Below are positions 24,491-33,845 of a stretch of 64,000 nt of DNA, one piece after another; positions within the stretch are counted from its first letter, which is position 1; each line of letters begins with the position of its first letter. This DNA is from DYRB01 sp963845265 (GTDB lineage: Bacteria; Pseudomonadota; Gammaproteobacteria; Chromatiales; Chromatiaceae). Made by a program: the position numbers and the translations under genes. Below the pieces are notes generated by a model. It was not told where the DNA came from. It saw nothing but the letters and a program-made list of their open reading frames with translations, and ran no database searches. The stretch lies in the NCBI GenBank assembly GCA_963845265.1, contig CAWJRN010000007.1, positions 186,001 to 250,000 of the forward strand. Direction: 5' to 3'.

Positions 24491-25204
24491 TCACCAAAGC
24501 AAAGGGGTGCGCTCCGAGGGTGGGGTCAGGCGTTGCAGCGGTGCCATTCCCTGAGGGCCATTCCCCGCCTTGGCATGGGGGTCGTCCAACGCCTTGGCAT
24601 GGGGCTTGATGGCGTCCGCTAGGGCTTGGGTGACCAAGGGGTCGTAGCCGATGTGGCCCGCCTGGGCCACCGCCGCTTGGGCAATGGTGTAGACGTTGAT
24701 GGCCCCGGTAGAGGCGCCGCATACCGCAATGTGGTCCAGCCCGTCCTTGGCCTTGCGGCTTTCCAGGATTTCGATTCCCGCCGCCGTGAGCTCCTCGCCC
24801 ATGGCCGCCAGGGTGTGCTCTTTCCCCAAGCCGCATTGCAGGGTCCCGTCGTACTTGTAGACCTCTGCCGTCGGCTGCTCGAAGACCCAGATGCCGTAGC
24901 CGCCGCCATCGGCGTGTCCGGCGACGAACAGGCTCCAGTCCGCCGCTGGGACCTCGATCAGATTGACCTCACCGGTGGGGGCGCCGCAGCGCACGATCAC
25001 CGGCATGGGGAGCTTGCGCCGCTGGGCCGAATTGACCTTGACCCCCTGGCCGCGCAATAGGTCCGCGGCCTTCTCCGGGCTCACGCCTGGGTCTGGGCTG
25101 CACTGCACCGTGCCGGCGAATTGGTAGACGGTGACGACTTCTCCGGCGAAGGTTGGGCCCCCGGCCAAGAGGGCGAGCAGGGGTAGGGTCAGGGCCAATC
25201 TCAT
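24491..25204 (-). CDS. Secreted protein with two copies of a cysteine-pair module
   Basis: A 237-residue protein with a signal peptide (about 1-20). The mature part is an internal duplication. Module 1 (about 27-90) has YQFAGTVQC and VRCGAPTGEVNL. Module 2 (about 116-180) has YKYDGTLQC and AVCGASTGAINV. In both, the two cysteines are 38 residues apart (35-73 and 124-162), so each module probably holds one disulfide. A C-terminal tail (190-237) is Pro/His/Lys-rich and low in complexity. I do not recognise the family. The gene is followed by the simple-repeat region and lies 152 bp downstream of dctM, so it may be separately transcribed. Confidence 0.75.
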   Translation of the reverse strand: MRLALTLPLLALLAGGPTFAGEVVTVYQFAGTVQCSPDPGVSPEKAADLLRGQGVKVNSAQRRKLPMPVIVRCGAPTGEVNLIEVPAADWSLFVAGHADGGGYGIWVFEQPTAEVYKYDGTLQCGLGKEHTLAAMGEELTAAGIEILESRKAKDGLDHIAVCGASTGAINVYTIAQAAVAQAGHIGYDPLVTQALADAIKPHAKALDDPHAKAGNGPQGMAPLQRLTPPSERTPLLW

Positions 25205-25356
25205 CTCGTGCTCCGCGGAGTCCCGCAGTGGTGCGACCGGTGGTCGGTTGCCGGGGTTGCTGTGGGGACGGCCAGGTCGATCGGATCGATCAGGGCCAGG
25301 GAGGCGCGATTCTGTACCGCAGTGGGTATGGATGGCAAACCCTGAACACCTGCGTG

Positions 25357-27129
25357 CTACCTGAACAGGTCGGTCAGATCGTCCGGGGGTGTGCCAGTCG
25401 GTTCGCTGCTTGGGGCATCGGTTGGTCGGTCGGAGCTGCCCTCGGCATGCTCGGGTGCCGGACCGGCGCCGAAGGCGCTGCCGAGATCGTCCAGCGGGGC
25501 CAGAGTCGGGGCCTGCATGGGGGGCAAGACGATCTCCACCTGGTTTGGGTCCACGGCCTCCCTCTGGCCCTTGTAGACCATCACCATCTGGGGGAAGGCG
25601 ATGACCAGGGAGACCATGATGATCTGGATGACGACGAACGGGATGGCCCCCCAGTAGATCTGACCCGTGGTGATGGGAGCCATGCGGCGCCCGGTCAGCT
25701 TGTCCATATAGGCCCGTGCCGGGGCGACGCTGCGCAGGTAGAACAGGGCGAAGCCAAAGGGCGGGTGCATGAAGGATGTCTGCATGTTCACCGCCAGCAG
25801 GATGCCGAACCACACGAGGTCGATACCGAGCTTGTCCGCCACCGGGCCCAGCAGGGGCACGATGATGAAGGCCAGTTCGAAGAAGTCGAGGAAGAAGGCG
25901 AGGACGAAGACCAGCAGGTTGACCACGATGAGGAAGCCCAGCTCCCCCCCAGGCAGCCCGGCGAGCAGGTCTTCCACCCAGACATGGCCGTTGACCCCGT
26001 AAAAGGTCAACGAGAAGACCCGGGCCCCGATCAGGATGAACAGCACGAAGGCCGATAGCTTGGTGGTGCTGTCCATGGCCTGGCGTAGCAACTTGAGGCT
26101 CAGGCGCCGCCGCGCCAGGGCCATGATCAGGGCCCCGGTGGCGCCCATGGCCCCGCCTTCGGTTGGGGTGGCCACGCCCAGGAAGATGGTCCCCAGCACG
26201 AGGAAGACCAGGGCCAGGGGCGGGATCAGCACAAAGGTCACCCGCTCGGCCATCTGGGAGAGCAGCCGCAGGCCCAGCAGCCGGTTGGCGCCCGCCAGGG
26301 CGAAGGCCAGGCCCATGCCCACCGAGGTGGTCACCACGATCTTGGTGTCCAGCGGGGCTGCGGCCTGGTAATAGAACCATTCGAAGGTGAGGGCCGCGGC
26401 AATGGCCAGTCCGAGCAGGATCAGCAGCGAGGTGACCCCGCTGCCCCCGTCCGGCTCGCGAATGGTGCGGGCCTCCGGCGGTAGGGCCGGGGCCCGCCCC
26501 GGGCTGATCTGGGTCACCAGGACCACGTAGCCCAGATAGAGCGAGGTCAGGATGGCGCCGGGGATGAAGGCCCCGGCGTACATGTCGCCCACCGAACGGC
26601 CGAGCTGGTCGGCCATGACGATGAGGACGAGGGACGGCGGGATGATCTGGGCCAGGGTCCCGGAGGCGGCGATGACCCCGGTCGCCAGGCGCCGGTCATA
26701 GCCGTAGCGCAGCATGATAGGCAGTGAGATCAGCCCCATGGAGATCACCGATGCGGCCACCACTCCGGTGGTCGCGGCCAGCAGGGCCCCCACCAGGACC
26801 ACCGCAAAGGCCAGGCCGCCGCGCACCGGGCCGAAGAGCTGGCCGATGGTGTCGAGCAGGTCTTCGGCCATGCCGCTACGTTCCAGGATCAGCCCCATGA
26901 AGGTGAAGAAGGGGATGGCCAGCAGGGTGTCGTTGGCCATGACCCCCCAGACGCGCTCCGGCAGGGCCTGGAACAGGGCCGGACTGAGCAACCCAAGCTC
27001 GATTCCGATCAGCCCGAAGCCGAGGCCCACGGCGGCGAGGGAAAACGCCACCGGGTAGCCCAGCAGCAGGGTCAGGAACAGGCTCCCGAACATCAGGGGG
27101 GCGATGTTATGGATGAGAAAGGCGGTCAT
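25357..27129 (-). CDS. dctM: TRAP transporter large permease (DctM family)
   Basis: A 590-residue membrane protein with about twelve hydrophobic segments, in the DctM fold. Marks include IPFFTFMGLILERSGMAEDL, the conserved AASGTLAQIIPPSLVL and the ATPTEGGAMGA repeat. It uses a sodium or proton gradient to import organic acids with a DctP binding protein. The last 60 residues are a Pro/Glu/Asp-rich soluble tail not usual in the family. The ATG at 27129 overlaps the dctQ stop. No dctP is adjacent, so the partner and substrate are unknown. Confidence 0.92.
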   Translation of the reverse strand: MTAFLIHNIAPLMFGSLFLTLLLGYPVAFSLAAVGLGFGLIGIELGLLSPALFQALPERVWGVMANDTLLAIPFFTFMGLILERSGMAEDLLDTIGQLFGPVRGGLAFAVVLVGALLAATTGVVAASVISMGLISLPIMLRYGYDRRLATGVIAASGTLAQIIPPSLVLIVMADQLGRSVGDMYAGAFIPGAILTSLYLGYVVLVTQISPGRAPALPPEARTIREPDGGSGVTSLLILLGLAIAAALTFEWFYYQAAAPLDTKIVVTTSVGMGLAFALAGANRLLGLRLLSQMAERVTFVLIPPLALVFLVLGTIFLGVATPTEGGAMGATGALIMALARRRLSLKLLRQAMDSTTKLSAFVLFILIGARVFSLTFYGVNGHVWVEDLLAGLPGGELGFLIVVNLLVFVLAFFLDFFELAFIIVPLLGPVADKLGIDLVWFGILLAVNMQTSFMHPPFGFALFYLRSVAPARAYMDKLTGRRMAPITTGQIYWGAIPFVVIQIIMVSLVIAFPQMVMVYKGQREAVDPNQVEIVLPPMQAPTLAPLDDLGSAFGAGPAPEHAEGSSDRPTDAPSSEPTGTPPDDLTDLFR

Positions 27130-27719
27130 GGTGCTGCATCCCCGCGGGCCCGGGCGATCTCCTCCGCGAGCAGTTCCTCTGGCGTCTTGTCGTGTCCCTG
27201 GGCACCCGGGTCCGGGCCCTGGCCGGCGAGGAAGGCGACCCGCTTGATCGCCTCTGAGACCCCTTGCAGGGCGAGCAGGCCGAAACCCATTGGGATCAGC
27301 AGTCGGGCAGGCCATACGATCAGGCCCCCTGCGTTGGACGAGACCTCATGGCGCTCCAGGGCCTGGATGAAACCAGGCCAGCCCAACACCGCGATCACCA
27401 GGGCCATGGGCAGGAGGAAGAATAGGGTACCCAGCAGGTCGATCCAGACCTGGGTGCGTCGGGACAGGTGTCCGGCGACGACGTCGATGCGCACCATCTC
27501 GTTCTTGAGCAGGGTATAGGGGGCGGCCAGCAGAAACACCGCCGCGAACAGGTACCACTGCAACTCCAGCCAGGCGTTGGAGCTCAGGTTCAGGGAGTAG
27601 CGGATCATGGCGTTGCCGGCACTGACCAGGGTGGCCACCAGGATCAGCCAGGTCACGGAGCGGCCGATGGCGGTGTTGAGTGCATCGATCCAGTGCGCGA
27701 TACGCAGCGGGCCCTGCAT
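27126..27719 (-). CDS. dctQ: TRAP transporter small permease (DctQ family)
   Basis: A 197-residue protein with four hydrophobic segments, and the DctQ-type WLELQWYLFAAVFLLAAPY and NEMVRIDVV motifs. It pairs with DctM to form the TRAP membrane complex. An AGGAGAC site precedes the ATG at 27719. It heads the dctQ-dctM unit; the 380 bp upstream to dacB contain the divergent promoters but no dctP and no other gene that I can see. Confidence 0.9.
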   Translation of the reverse strand: MQGPLRIAHWIDALNTAIGRSVTWLILVATLVSAGNAMIRYSLNLSSNAWLELQWYLFAAVFLLAAPYTLLKNEMVRIDVVAGHLSRRTQVWIDLLGTLFFLLPMALVIAVLGWPGFIQALERHEVSSNAGGLIVWPARLLIPMGFGLLALQGVSEAIKRVAFLAGQGPDPGAQGHDKTPEELLAEEIARARGDAAP

Positions 27720-28099
27720 GACGGTCTCCTGGTGTGGGCGGTGCTTGGGAACCGCAAACGATCCGAAAAAAATGCGTCTTGCCGCGCATGGACGCCGGTG
27801 GACGCAATGGTAAGCGGTTCGACTGCCGCGTCGCACGGTTATGCCCAGGGCTGGCAAGGCTCACCAATCCGTTGGCTGGAACCGCGCTCAGTCCGCACGG
27901 GCATGGGGAATGATCGCATGGTCGCGGGGCAAGGCGGTGCCCTGAGGGCCACTCCGCCTGCTTTGGAGTGGGGCAAAATTGGCCTGATTCGGTGTTTCCT
28001 GCGGTTCCACGGGCCGTTCTCAGGTATCCTTGCCCGCCATGCCTGCGGCGCCTCTCCCGATTGGCGCCGTTTCCCTCCTGATTACCGGAACCGTCCAAG

Positions 28100-29341
28100 A
28101 TGTCCCTGCGCCCCATCCTCGGTCGTTTGACCTTCGCGTTGTTTGCCGCCGGCCTGGTGGTGCTTGCAGGCACTGGCCCGGTTCAGGCCGGCGGGTCCGC
28201 GGTGGCTCGGGCCCTGGCCCTGCCAAAGGCGAGCCTGTTGGTGGAGGAGGGAGGCAAGGCGGTCGTCGCCCACCAGGCCGACCGGCCCATGATGCCGGCC
28301 TCGACCATGAAGCTCCTGACCGCGCTCGCCGCCATCCAGCGCTGGGGGCTGGACCACCACTTCGAGACGCGTCTGCTGCGTGACGGTACCGGTCGCCTCT
28401 GGGTGCAGGGTGCCGGCGACCCCTATCTGGTCTCCGAGGAGCTGGACCTGATGGCCAGGGCCGTGCGTGCCGCCGGGGTGACCAGCGTTGCCGGGGTTGG
28501 CGCCGACGATACCCTGTTCGCGCCGACTCTCGACATCCCCGGGCGTTCGGCCAGCAGTAACCCCTACGACGCTCCGGTCACCGCCCTGGCGGCCAACTTC
28601 AACACGGTCAATCTCAGGGTGAAGGGTGGCGCTGTGGCTAGCAACGAGTCCCAGACCCCCTTGACCCCTCTGGCCCAACGCCTCGGGCGTGGTCTGGGCA
28701 ACGGCACCCAGAGGGTCAATCTGAAGGACAGTGGCCTGGGGGCACGCTACTTCGCGGAGGTCTTCAGCGCCAAGCTCGAGGCGGCCGGGGTGCGTGTGAC
28801 CGGCGAACCCGTGGTGGGGCGGGTCCCGTCCGGGGCCAAGGCCCTGCTGACCCACCGCAATTCACGCAGTCTGAGGGCGGTGCTGGCCCCGATGCTGGAG
28901 TATTCCAATAACTTCGTCGCCAACGGGCTCTTCGTCGCCCTGGCGGATCGTGGCGACGGCAGCACCATTACCATCGCCAGGGCCCAGAAGTCCATGGCCG
29001 CCTGGATCGACAAGACCTTCCGCTGGCGTGACTATCGGGTGGAGGACGGTGCTGGTCTGTCCCGGGGCAACCGGCTCAGTGCCCGCCAGTTGGTGGACGT
29101 GTTGGACGCCTTCGCCCCTTATCGCAGCCTGATGCCCCGTCAGGGCGATCAGATCCTGGCCAAGACCGGGACCCTCACCGGGGTCAGCGCCTACGCCGGT
29201 TACGTCAACCGCGATGGGGCATGGATACCCTTCAGCCTGCTCATCAACCAGGCAGTGGACGCCGGCCTGCGCAAGCAGGTGGCCACGGAGTTGGTTCGTG
29301 CCCAGAACCTGCGGGCCCTGTGCCCCGGGGCGTCCTGCTAG
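28100..29341 (+). CDS. dacB: D-alanyl-D-alanine carboxypeptidase/endopeptidase DacB (PBP4, class C)
   Basis: A 413-residue exported protein (signal to about residue 30). The penicillin-binding motifs are complete: Ser68-x-x-Lys71 in PASTMKLL, the SxN element in EYSNNFVANG and KTG in LAKTGTLTG. Between the first two lies the inserted domain typical of PBP4. It trims peptidoglycan side chains in the periplasm. An HtrA-like lipoprotein gene begins one base past its stop, suggesting joint expression. The length is 60 residues less than E. coli PBP4, owing to a smaller insertion. Confidence 0.9.
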   Translation: MSLRPILGRLTFALFAAGLVVLAGTGPVQAGGSAVARALALPKASLLVEEGGKAVVAHQADRPMMPASTMKLLTALAAIQRWGLDHHFETRLLRDGTGRLWVQGAGDPYLVSEELDLMARAVRAAGVTSVAGVGADDTLFAPTLDIPGRSASSNPYDAPVTALAANFNTVNLRVKGGAVASNESQTPLTPLAQRLGRGLGNGTQRVNLKDSGLGARYFAEVFSAKLEAAGVRVTGEPVVGRVPSGAKALLTHRNSRSLRAVLAPMLEYSNNFVANGLFVALADRGDGSTITIARAQKSMAAWIDKTFRWRDYRVEDGAGLSRGNRLSARQLVDVLDAFAPYRSLMPRQGDQILAKTGTLTGVSAYAGYVNRDGAWIPFSLLINQAVDAGLRKQVATELVRAQNLRALCPGASC

Positions 29342-30196
29342 GTGCGCTGCTTGTTGCGATCCATGACCTGGCCGGGCTCAGGCTTGGCACCGACGGCCTG
29401 GCTGCTGTTGGCCTTGCTGGCCCCATGGGCGGCGGGCTGCACCGGGTCCCTGGGGGGCGCCTCCCCGGGGATCGAGGTTCCCTATCGCAAACTGGGTGGC
29501 GGTTATCCCTCTCTGGCCCCGCTGGTGGCCGCGGTGACCCCGGCGGTGGTGAATATATCGGTCGAGTCCGAGGTGTCCGTCGAGGATCACCCGTTTTATC
29601 GCGACCGAGACTTCCGACGCTTCATGAAGCGCTATGACCTGCCAGTGCCCCGCCCCGGCGACAAACAACAGCGCCAGAGTGTTGGCTCAGGGCTCATCGT
29701 GGACCCGGCTCGCGGCTATGTGCTGACCAATAGCCATGTGGTGGAGGACGGTTACCGCATCACCGTGACCCTCAAGGACAACCGCAGCTTCGACGCCATC
29801 CTGATGGGTAATGACCCGCGCTCGGATCTGGCGATCCTGCGCATCGATCCGGTGGTGGTGCAGGGGCTCGCCTTTGCCGACTCCGACAAGCTGGAGGTGG
29901 GAGACTTCGTGCTCGCCATCGGCAACCCCTTCGGCATCGGCCAGTCGGTCACCTCGGGGATCGTCAGCGCCCTGGAGCGCAACGGCGGGATCGAGGACGG
30001 CCTGGGCGATCTGATCCAGACCGACGCGTCGATCAATCCCGGCAACTCAGGCGGTCCGCTGGTCAATCTGGCCGGGGAGGTAGTGGGGATCAGCACCGCC
30101 CTGATCGGACCCTCCGGCGGCAATGTCGGGATCGGCTTCGCGGTACCCAGCAACGTCGCCCGGGGCGCCTTGGGGCGGGTCGTCGGGCAGCCCTGA
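29342..30196 (+). CDS. HtrA/DegP-like serine protease lipoprotein without PDZ domain
   Basis: A 284-residue trypsin-fold protease. The triad is complete: His132 in TNSHVVED, Asp162 in PRSDLAIL and Ser236 in NPGNSGGPL. The protein ends shortly after the last protease strand, so both PDZ domains of the DegP/DegS family are missing. The N-terminus has a hydrophobic stretch ending in a lipobox-like APWAAGC (Cys33), suggesting lipid anchoring. GTG at 29342 directly follows the dacB stop; ATG at 29363 is an alternative and neither has a clear ribosome-binding site. Adjacent dacB suggests a role in the cell envelope, which is inference. Confidence 0.85.
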   Translation: MRCLLRSMTWPGSGLAPTAWLLLALLAPWAAGCTGSLGGASPGIEVPYRKLGGGYPSLAPLVAAVTPAVVNISVESEVSVEDHPFYRDRDFRRFMKRYDLPVPRPGDKQQRQSVGSGLIVDPARGYVLTNSHVVEDGYRITVTLKDNRSFDAILMGNDPRSDLAILRIDPVVVQGLAFADSDKLEVGDFVLAIGNPFGIGQSVTSGIVSALERNGGIEDGLGDLIQTDASINPGNSGGPLVNLAGEVVGISTALIGPSGGNVGIGFAVPSNVARGALGRVVGQP

Positions 30197-30229
30197 GCCG
30201 GGCCTCACCCGCCACCCGAGACCCCAGCC

Positions 30230-30964
30230 GTGCCCGCTGACCTCAGTCCTGCTGGCCTGGCCCTGTGCGCCGCCTTTGTCCTCGCCGCCTATTTCATTCG
30301 CGGCATCGTCGGCTTTGGCTCCGGGCTCATCGCCATCCCCCTGCTGGCCCTGGTGCTGCCGCTTCCCCTGGCGGTGCCGGCCATCGCCCTCACCGACTAT
30401 CTTGCCTCCGCCAGTCAGGGTTTGGGTAACCGTCGCGACGTCCTGTGGCGGGCCATCGTTCCCCTGGTGCCCTTTGTGCTGCTCGGGGTCGCCCTTGCCC
30501 TATGGCTGTTCCGCCAGGTCGACCCGGGGTTGCTCACCAAGGGCCTGGGGGTGTTCGTCATGGCCTATGCCGCCTATACCCTGCTCGGGTTGCACCCGGG
30601 GCGCATTCCCAGGCCCAGATGGGCCGTGCCCCTGGTTGGGATTGGCGCCATGGTCGGGACCCTATTCGGCACCGGCGGGCCCTTCTACGTCGCCTATCTC
30701 CAGTGCTGGGGCCCGACCAAGGGGCAGTTCCGCGCCACCGCAGCCACGGCCTTTCTCATCGAGGGGAGCATGCGCATGGCCGGCTATCTGGCGGCCGGCT
30801 TTTTCAGTCGCGATGTCTTGCTGCTCTTTTCCCTGGCCCTGCCGTTGATGGCATTGGGTTTGTATGCCGGCCACCATGTGCATACCAGCATCAGTGAGGC
30901 GGCCTTCAAGCGCCTCATTGGGTTGCTGTTGGTGGGGAGCGGTCTGGCCCTGTTGCTCAAGTAG
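30230..30964 (+). CDS. TauE/SafE family permease
   Basis: A 244-residue protein with seven to eight hydrophobic segments. It carries the family patterns RGIVGFGSGLIAIPLL near the N-terminus and GTGGPFYVAYL in the second half. Members export sulfite, sulfoacetate or related anions. In a sulfur-oxidising organism a role in sulfite handling is plausible but not shown. GTG at 30230 is used as start. Its 3' end overlaps the convergent cation efflux gene by eight bases. Confidence 0.88.
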   Translation: MPADLSPAGLALCAAFVLAAYFIRGIVGFGSGLIAIPLLALVLPLPLAVPAIALTDYLASASQGLGNRRDVLWRAIVPLVPFVLLGVALALWLFRQVDPGLLTKGLGVFVMAYAAYTLLGLHPGRIPRPRWAVPLVGIGAMVGTLFGTGGPFYVAYLQCWGPTKGQFRATAATAFLIEGSMRMAGYLAAGFFSRDVLLLFSLALPLMALGLYAGHHVHTSISEAAFKRLIGLLLVGSGLALLLK

Positions 30965-31913
30965 AGCGGTTGGGGTCCCTGAAGCGGGCGTGGGGGTCGA
31001 AGGGCACCAGGGTCTCCTGGCTCTCCGGCTGAAGGGTCACGTGGTCGATGCCGTAGCGGCTCGCGAGTAGTCCCCGCAGGCGCCCGAGCACCGCCTCCCA
31101 ATCGTCCATGCGCCGCAGCACCACATGAGCGGACAGTGCCCGCTGTTCTGCCGACAATGACCAGATGTGCAGATCGTGCACCGAGCGGACCCCTTTCACG
31201 CCCGCCATGGCGCGACCCACGGCAGCCAGATCCAACCCCTGAGGGACCCCATCGAGCAGGGCATGCAGGGCCTCGCGCAGCAGGCGCAAGCTGGAACCCA
31301 GGATCAGGACCGCGATGACCAGGGAGAGGATGGGATCCACCGGGGTCCAGCCCGTGTGCAGGATCACCACCCCGGAGACCAGAGCCGCCACGGAGCCCAG
31401 GAGGTCCCCCAGGACGTGCAGCAGGGCGCCGCGTACGTTGAGGTTGTCGCGCCCGCCCATGAGCAGCCAGGCTACGCCTAGATTGATCCCCAACCCGATC
31501 AGGGCGACCACGGTTACCAGGTCGCCGCGCACCGGGGTCGGGTGCATGAAACGGCCGACGGCCGCCGCGGAGATGGCGACCACCACGGCGATCATCAACA
31601 GGGCGTTGAATAGGGCTGCCAGGGTCTCGGCGCGGCCCAGACCATAGGAGTGGCGTTCGGAAGGTGGGCGTTGGGCGAGCCAGGCGGCGAGCGCCGCCAG
31701 GCCAAGGGAGGCGCTGTCGGTCACCATGTGCCCGGCGTCGCTCAACAGGGCCAAGGAGCCCCCTACCCAGCCCGCCAGGGCCTCGACGACGGCAAAGCCC
31801 AGGGTCAGGGTCAGGGCGAGGGCCAGGACCCGACCGGAACCGCCGTGGTGATGGTCATGGTGATGCCCGTGCTCGTGCTCGTGCTCGTGCCCTTCATGGT
31901 GATGGTCGTGCAC
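30957..31913 (-). CDS. Cation diffusion facilitator (CzcD/ZitB type)
   Basis: A 318-residue protein. The first 25 residues are a His/Glu/Asp run likely to bind metal. Six membrane helices follow, with the transport-site motifs DAGHMVTDS in helix 2 and HVLGDLLGS in helix 5. The cytosolic C-terminal domain ends in the GIDHVTLQPE pattern. It exports zinc, cobalt or cadmium in exchange for protons. Specificity cannot be fixed. It overlaps the TauE/SafE gene tail to tail. Confidence 0.92.
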   Translation of the reverse strand: MHDHHHEGHEHEHEHGHHHDHHHGGSGRVLALALTLTLGFAVVEALAGWVGGSLALLSDAGHMVTDSASLGLAALAAWLAQRPPSERHSYGLGRAETLAALFNALLMIAVVVAISAAAVGRFMHPTPVRGDLVTVVALIGLGINLGVAWLLMGGRDNLNVRGALLHVLGDLLGSVAALVSGVVILHTGWTPVDPILSLVIAVLILGSSLRLLREALHALLDGVPQGLDLAAVGRAMAGVKGVRSVHDLHIWSLSAEQRALSAHVVLRRMDDWEAVLGRLRGLLASRYGIDHVTLQPESQETLVPFDPHARFRDPNRST

Positions 31914-32112
31914 GGGGCGCCTCCCGGTAGCTCCAGATCGCCTGGAGTGAGCGGCGCCCCCTCAGACCAAACGGCCGATGGCGCAGGTTAAGTGGGTTGT
32001 GGGAGCGGCGCCCCGCCGCGAAGCATAACCGCGGCCCACCCATCGCCATGCGGCGTCCAGTCGTGCAGCGGGCGCCGCTTCGACAATGTGCCGGTCATCA
32101 ACCCCTTCGGGT

Positions 32113-32601
32113 CTAGCCCACCACCTCTGCCTTCTCGATGACCACCGGCTCCTTGGGCACATCGGAGTGACCGCCCTTGTTGCCCGTGGCCACGCCCTTG
32201 ATGGCGTTGACCACGTCCATGCCCTCGGTCACCTGGCCGAAGACGCAGTAGCCCCAGCCGTCCTGACCCGGATAGTCCAGGAAGCCGTTATTGGAGACGT
32301 TGATGAAGAACTGGGCGCTGGCGGAGTGGGGCTGGTTGGTCCGCGCCATGGCGACGGCACCGACCGTGTTCTTGAGCCCGTTCTTGGCCTCGTTCTGCAC
32401 CGGCGGGCGGGTAGGCTTCTCGCTGAAGTCGGCGGTGTAGCCGCCGCCCTGGATCATGAAGCCGCCGATGACGCGGTGGAAGATGGTGCCGTCGTAGTGG
32501 CCGTCGCGCACATACTGCTCGAAGTTGGCGGCGGTCAGCGGGGCCTTCTCGGCGTCGAGCTCGATGAGGATATCGCCATGGTTGGTGGTGAGCTTGATCA
32601 T
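32113..32601 (-). CDS. ppiB: Cytosolic peptidyl-prolyl cis-trans isomerase PpiB
   Basis: A 162-residue cyclophilin with no signal peptide. Active-site motifs are FHRVIGGFMIQGG, SASAQFFIN and GWGYCVFGQV. It speeds proline isomerisation during protein folding. The ATG at 32601 gives the standard cytosolic length and has a GAAGAGAA site; the longer in-frame extension is not family-like. A second cyclophilin gene lies 183 bp upstream on the same strand. Confidence 0.94.
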   Translation of the reverse strand: MIKLTTNHGDILIELDAEKAPLTAANFEQYVRDGHYDGTIFHRVIGGFMIQGGGYTADFSEKPTRPPVQNEAKNGLKNTVGAVAMARTNQPHSASAQFFINVSNNGFLDYPGQDGWGYCVFGQVTEGMDVVNAIKGVATGNKGGHSDVPKEPVVIEKAEVVG

Positions 32602-32784
32602 GCTGGGGTTCTCTTCTGGGCTAATTAGGCGATTGGCGGAAACAAACCTACCCGAGTGCGTAGGATTTTCGTTCGCCTTCAAGGCGCGACAGTAGGAGCA
32701 TAGGACGGCTCTGTGACTGCTGGCGCAACGCGGAAGGCGCGCGAAAAGACAAGCAGGCGGGCAGGTTTGTTGACAAAAATCGCC

Positions 32785-33363
32785 TTAGTTGTCGACGCGG
32801 GTGATGCTTTCGATCAGGACCGTCTCCTTGGGCACATCGGACATACCCTTGGCGTTGGCACCGGTGGCGACGCTGGCGATCTCGTCCACCACGTCCATGC
32901 CGTTGACCACGCGGCCAAACACGGCATAGCCCCAGCCCTGCGGGCTCTTCGACTTGTGGTTGAGGAAGGCGTTGTTGCCGTGGTTGATGAAGAACTGGGC
33001 GGTGGCCGAGTTGGGGTCGCTGGTGCGGGCCATGGCGATGGTCCCACGGTCGTTCTTCAGGCCGTTGTCCGCCTCGTTGGCAACCGGGGCCTGGGTGTCC
33101 TTCTCGGAAAAGTCAGCGGTGTAGCCGCCGCCCTGGATCATGAACCCCTTGATGACGCGATGAAACTGGGTGCCGCTGTAGTGGCCTGAGTCTACATAGC
33201 CCAGGAAATTCTCTACCGTCGCCGGGGCCTTCTCCGGGTCCAGTTCGACGGTGATTTCCCCGGCGCTGGTCTTGATCAGGACCCTTGGGTCGGCGGCGTG
33301 TGCCGCTTGGGCCAGGCCGAACAGGGCGGAAAGGAGGGTCGCGGTCGCGAGTAAGCGGCGCAT
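32785..33363 (-). CDS. ppiA: Periplasmic peptidyl-prolyl cis-trans isomerase (PpiA-like)
   Basis: A 192-residue cyclophilin beginning with a signal peptide (cleavage near AHAADP at residues 22-24). Motifs FHRVIKGFMIQGG and SATAQFFIN are intact. It should act on periplasmic proteins. An AGAGGA site precedes the ATG. It shares most of its core with the adjacent cytosolic cyclophilin, so the pair looks like an old tandem duplication with different targeting. Confidence 0.93.
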   Translation of the reverse strand: MRRLLATATLLSALFGLAQAAHAADPRVLIKTSAGEITVELDPEKAPATVENFLGYVDSGHYSGTQFHRVIKGFMIQGGGYTADFSEKDTQAPVANEADNGLKNDRGTIAMARTSDPNSATAQFFINHGNNAFLNHKSKSPQGWGYAVFGRVVNGMDVVDEIASVATGANAKGMSDVPKETVLIESITRVDN

Positions 33364-33661
33364 GGGTTGGTCCTCTTGGTGCTGTGGATGATATGGGTCG
33401 AAGCGAAGCGCGGATCTTAGAGACTTTGGCGCGGATGGGGAAGGCGCCTGGCGCCGTGGTCAGGGCGCGTTGATCTCTGGCCGAACTTGTCGAGTTCCTC
33501 GGTGCTTCATCCCCGTCGCTCCGGGCGGGAACACGGGGCTGTAAATCTGGCGTGCGCTGCGCACACCGATATTGCCCTGGTGCTGGCCGAGCGCGGTATC
33601 GATGCCATGAGCTGCAGGCCTCTGATCCGGGCTGCCATTGGGCGTTCGGCGACGGGAGCGA

Positions 33662-33763
33662 CGGTGCGGATTGCCTCGGAAGACGATGCGGATCTACGAC
33701 CTGACCAACACCTTCTTCGAGGGCACCGCCAGTGCCAACCCGAAGCGCAAACGCGGTCAGTCC
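33662..33763 (+). pseudogene. Fragment of an IS1634-type (DUF4277) transposase
   Basis: A short stretch encodes GLPRKTMRIYDLTNTFFEGT and then NPKRKRGQSK, matching the conserved YDLTNTxFEG...NPKAKRGxSK block that precedes the catalytic core in IS1634-family transposases. The frame loses similarity right after, and nothing matching lies before about 33660. No inverted repeats were found. It is all that is recognisable in the 482-bp gap 33364-33845. Confidence 0.6.
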
Positions 33764-33845
33764 AAACGTGGATTCGAGTGTCTCCGTACCGCCCGCCTTG
33801 GGCGAGTGGCTATTGGGGGCAGCGCCAGTGGCCGGAGGGGGCGCG

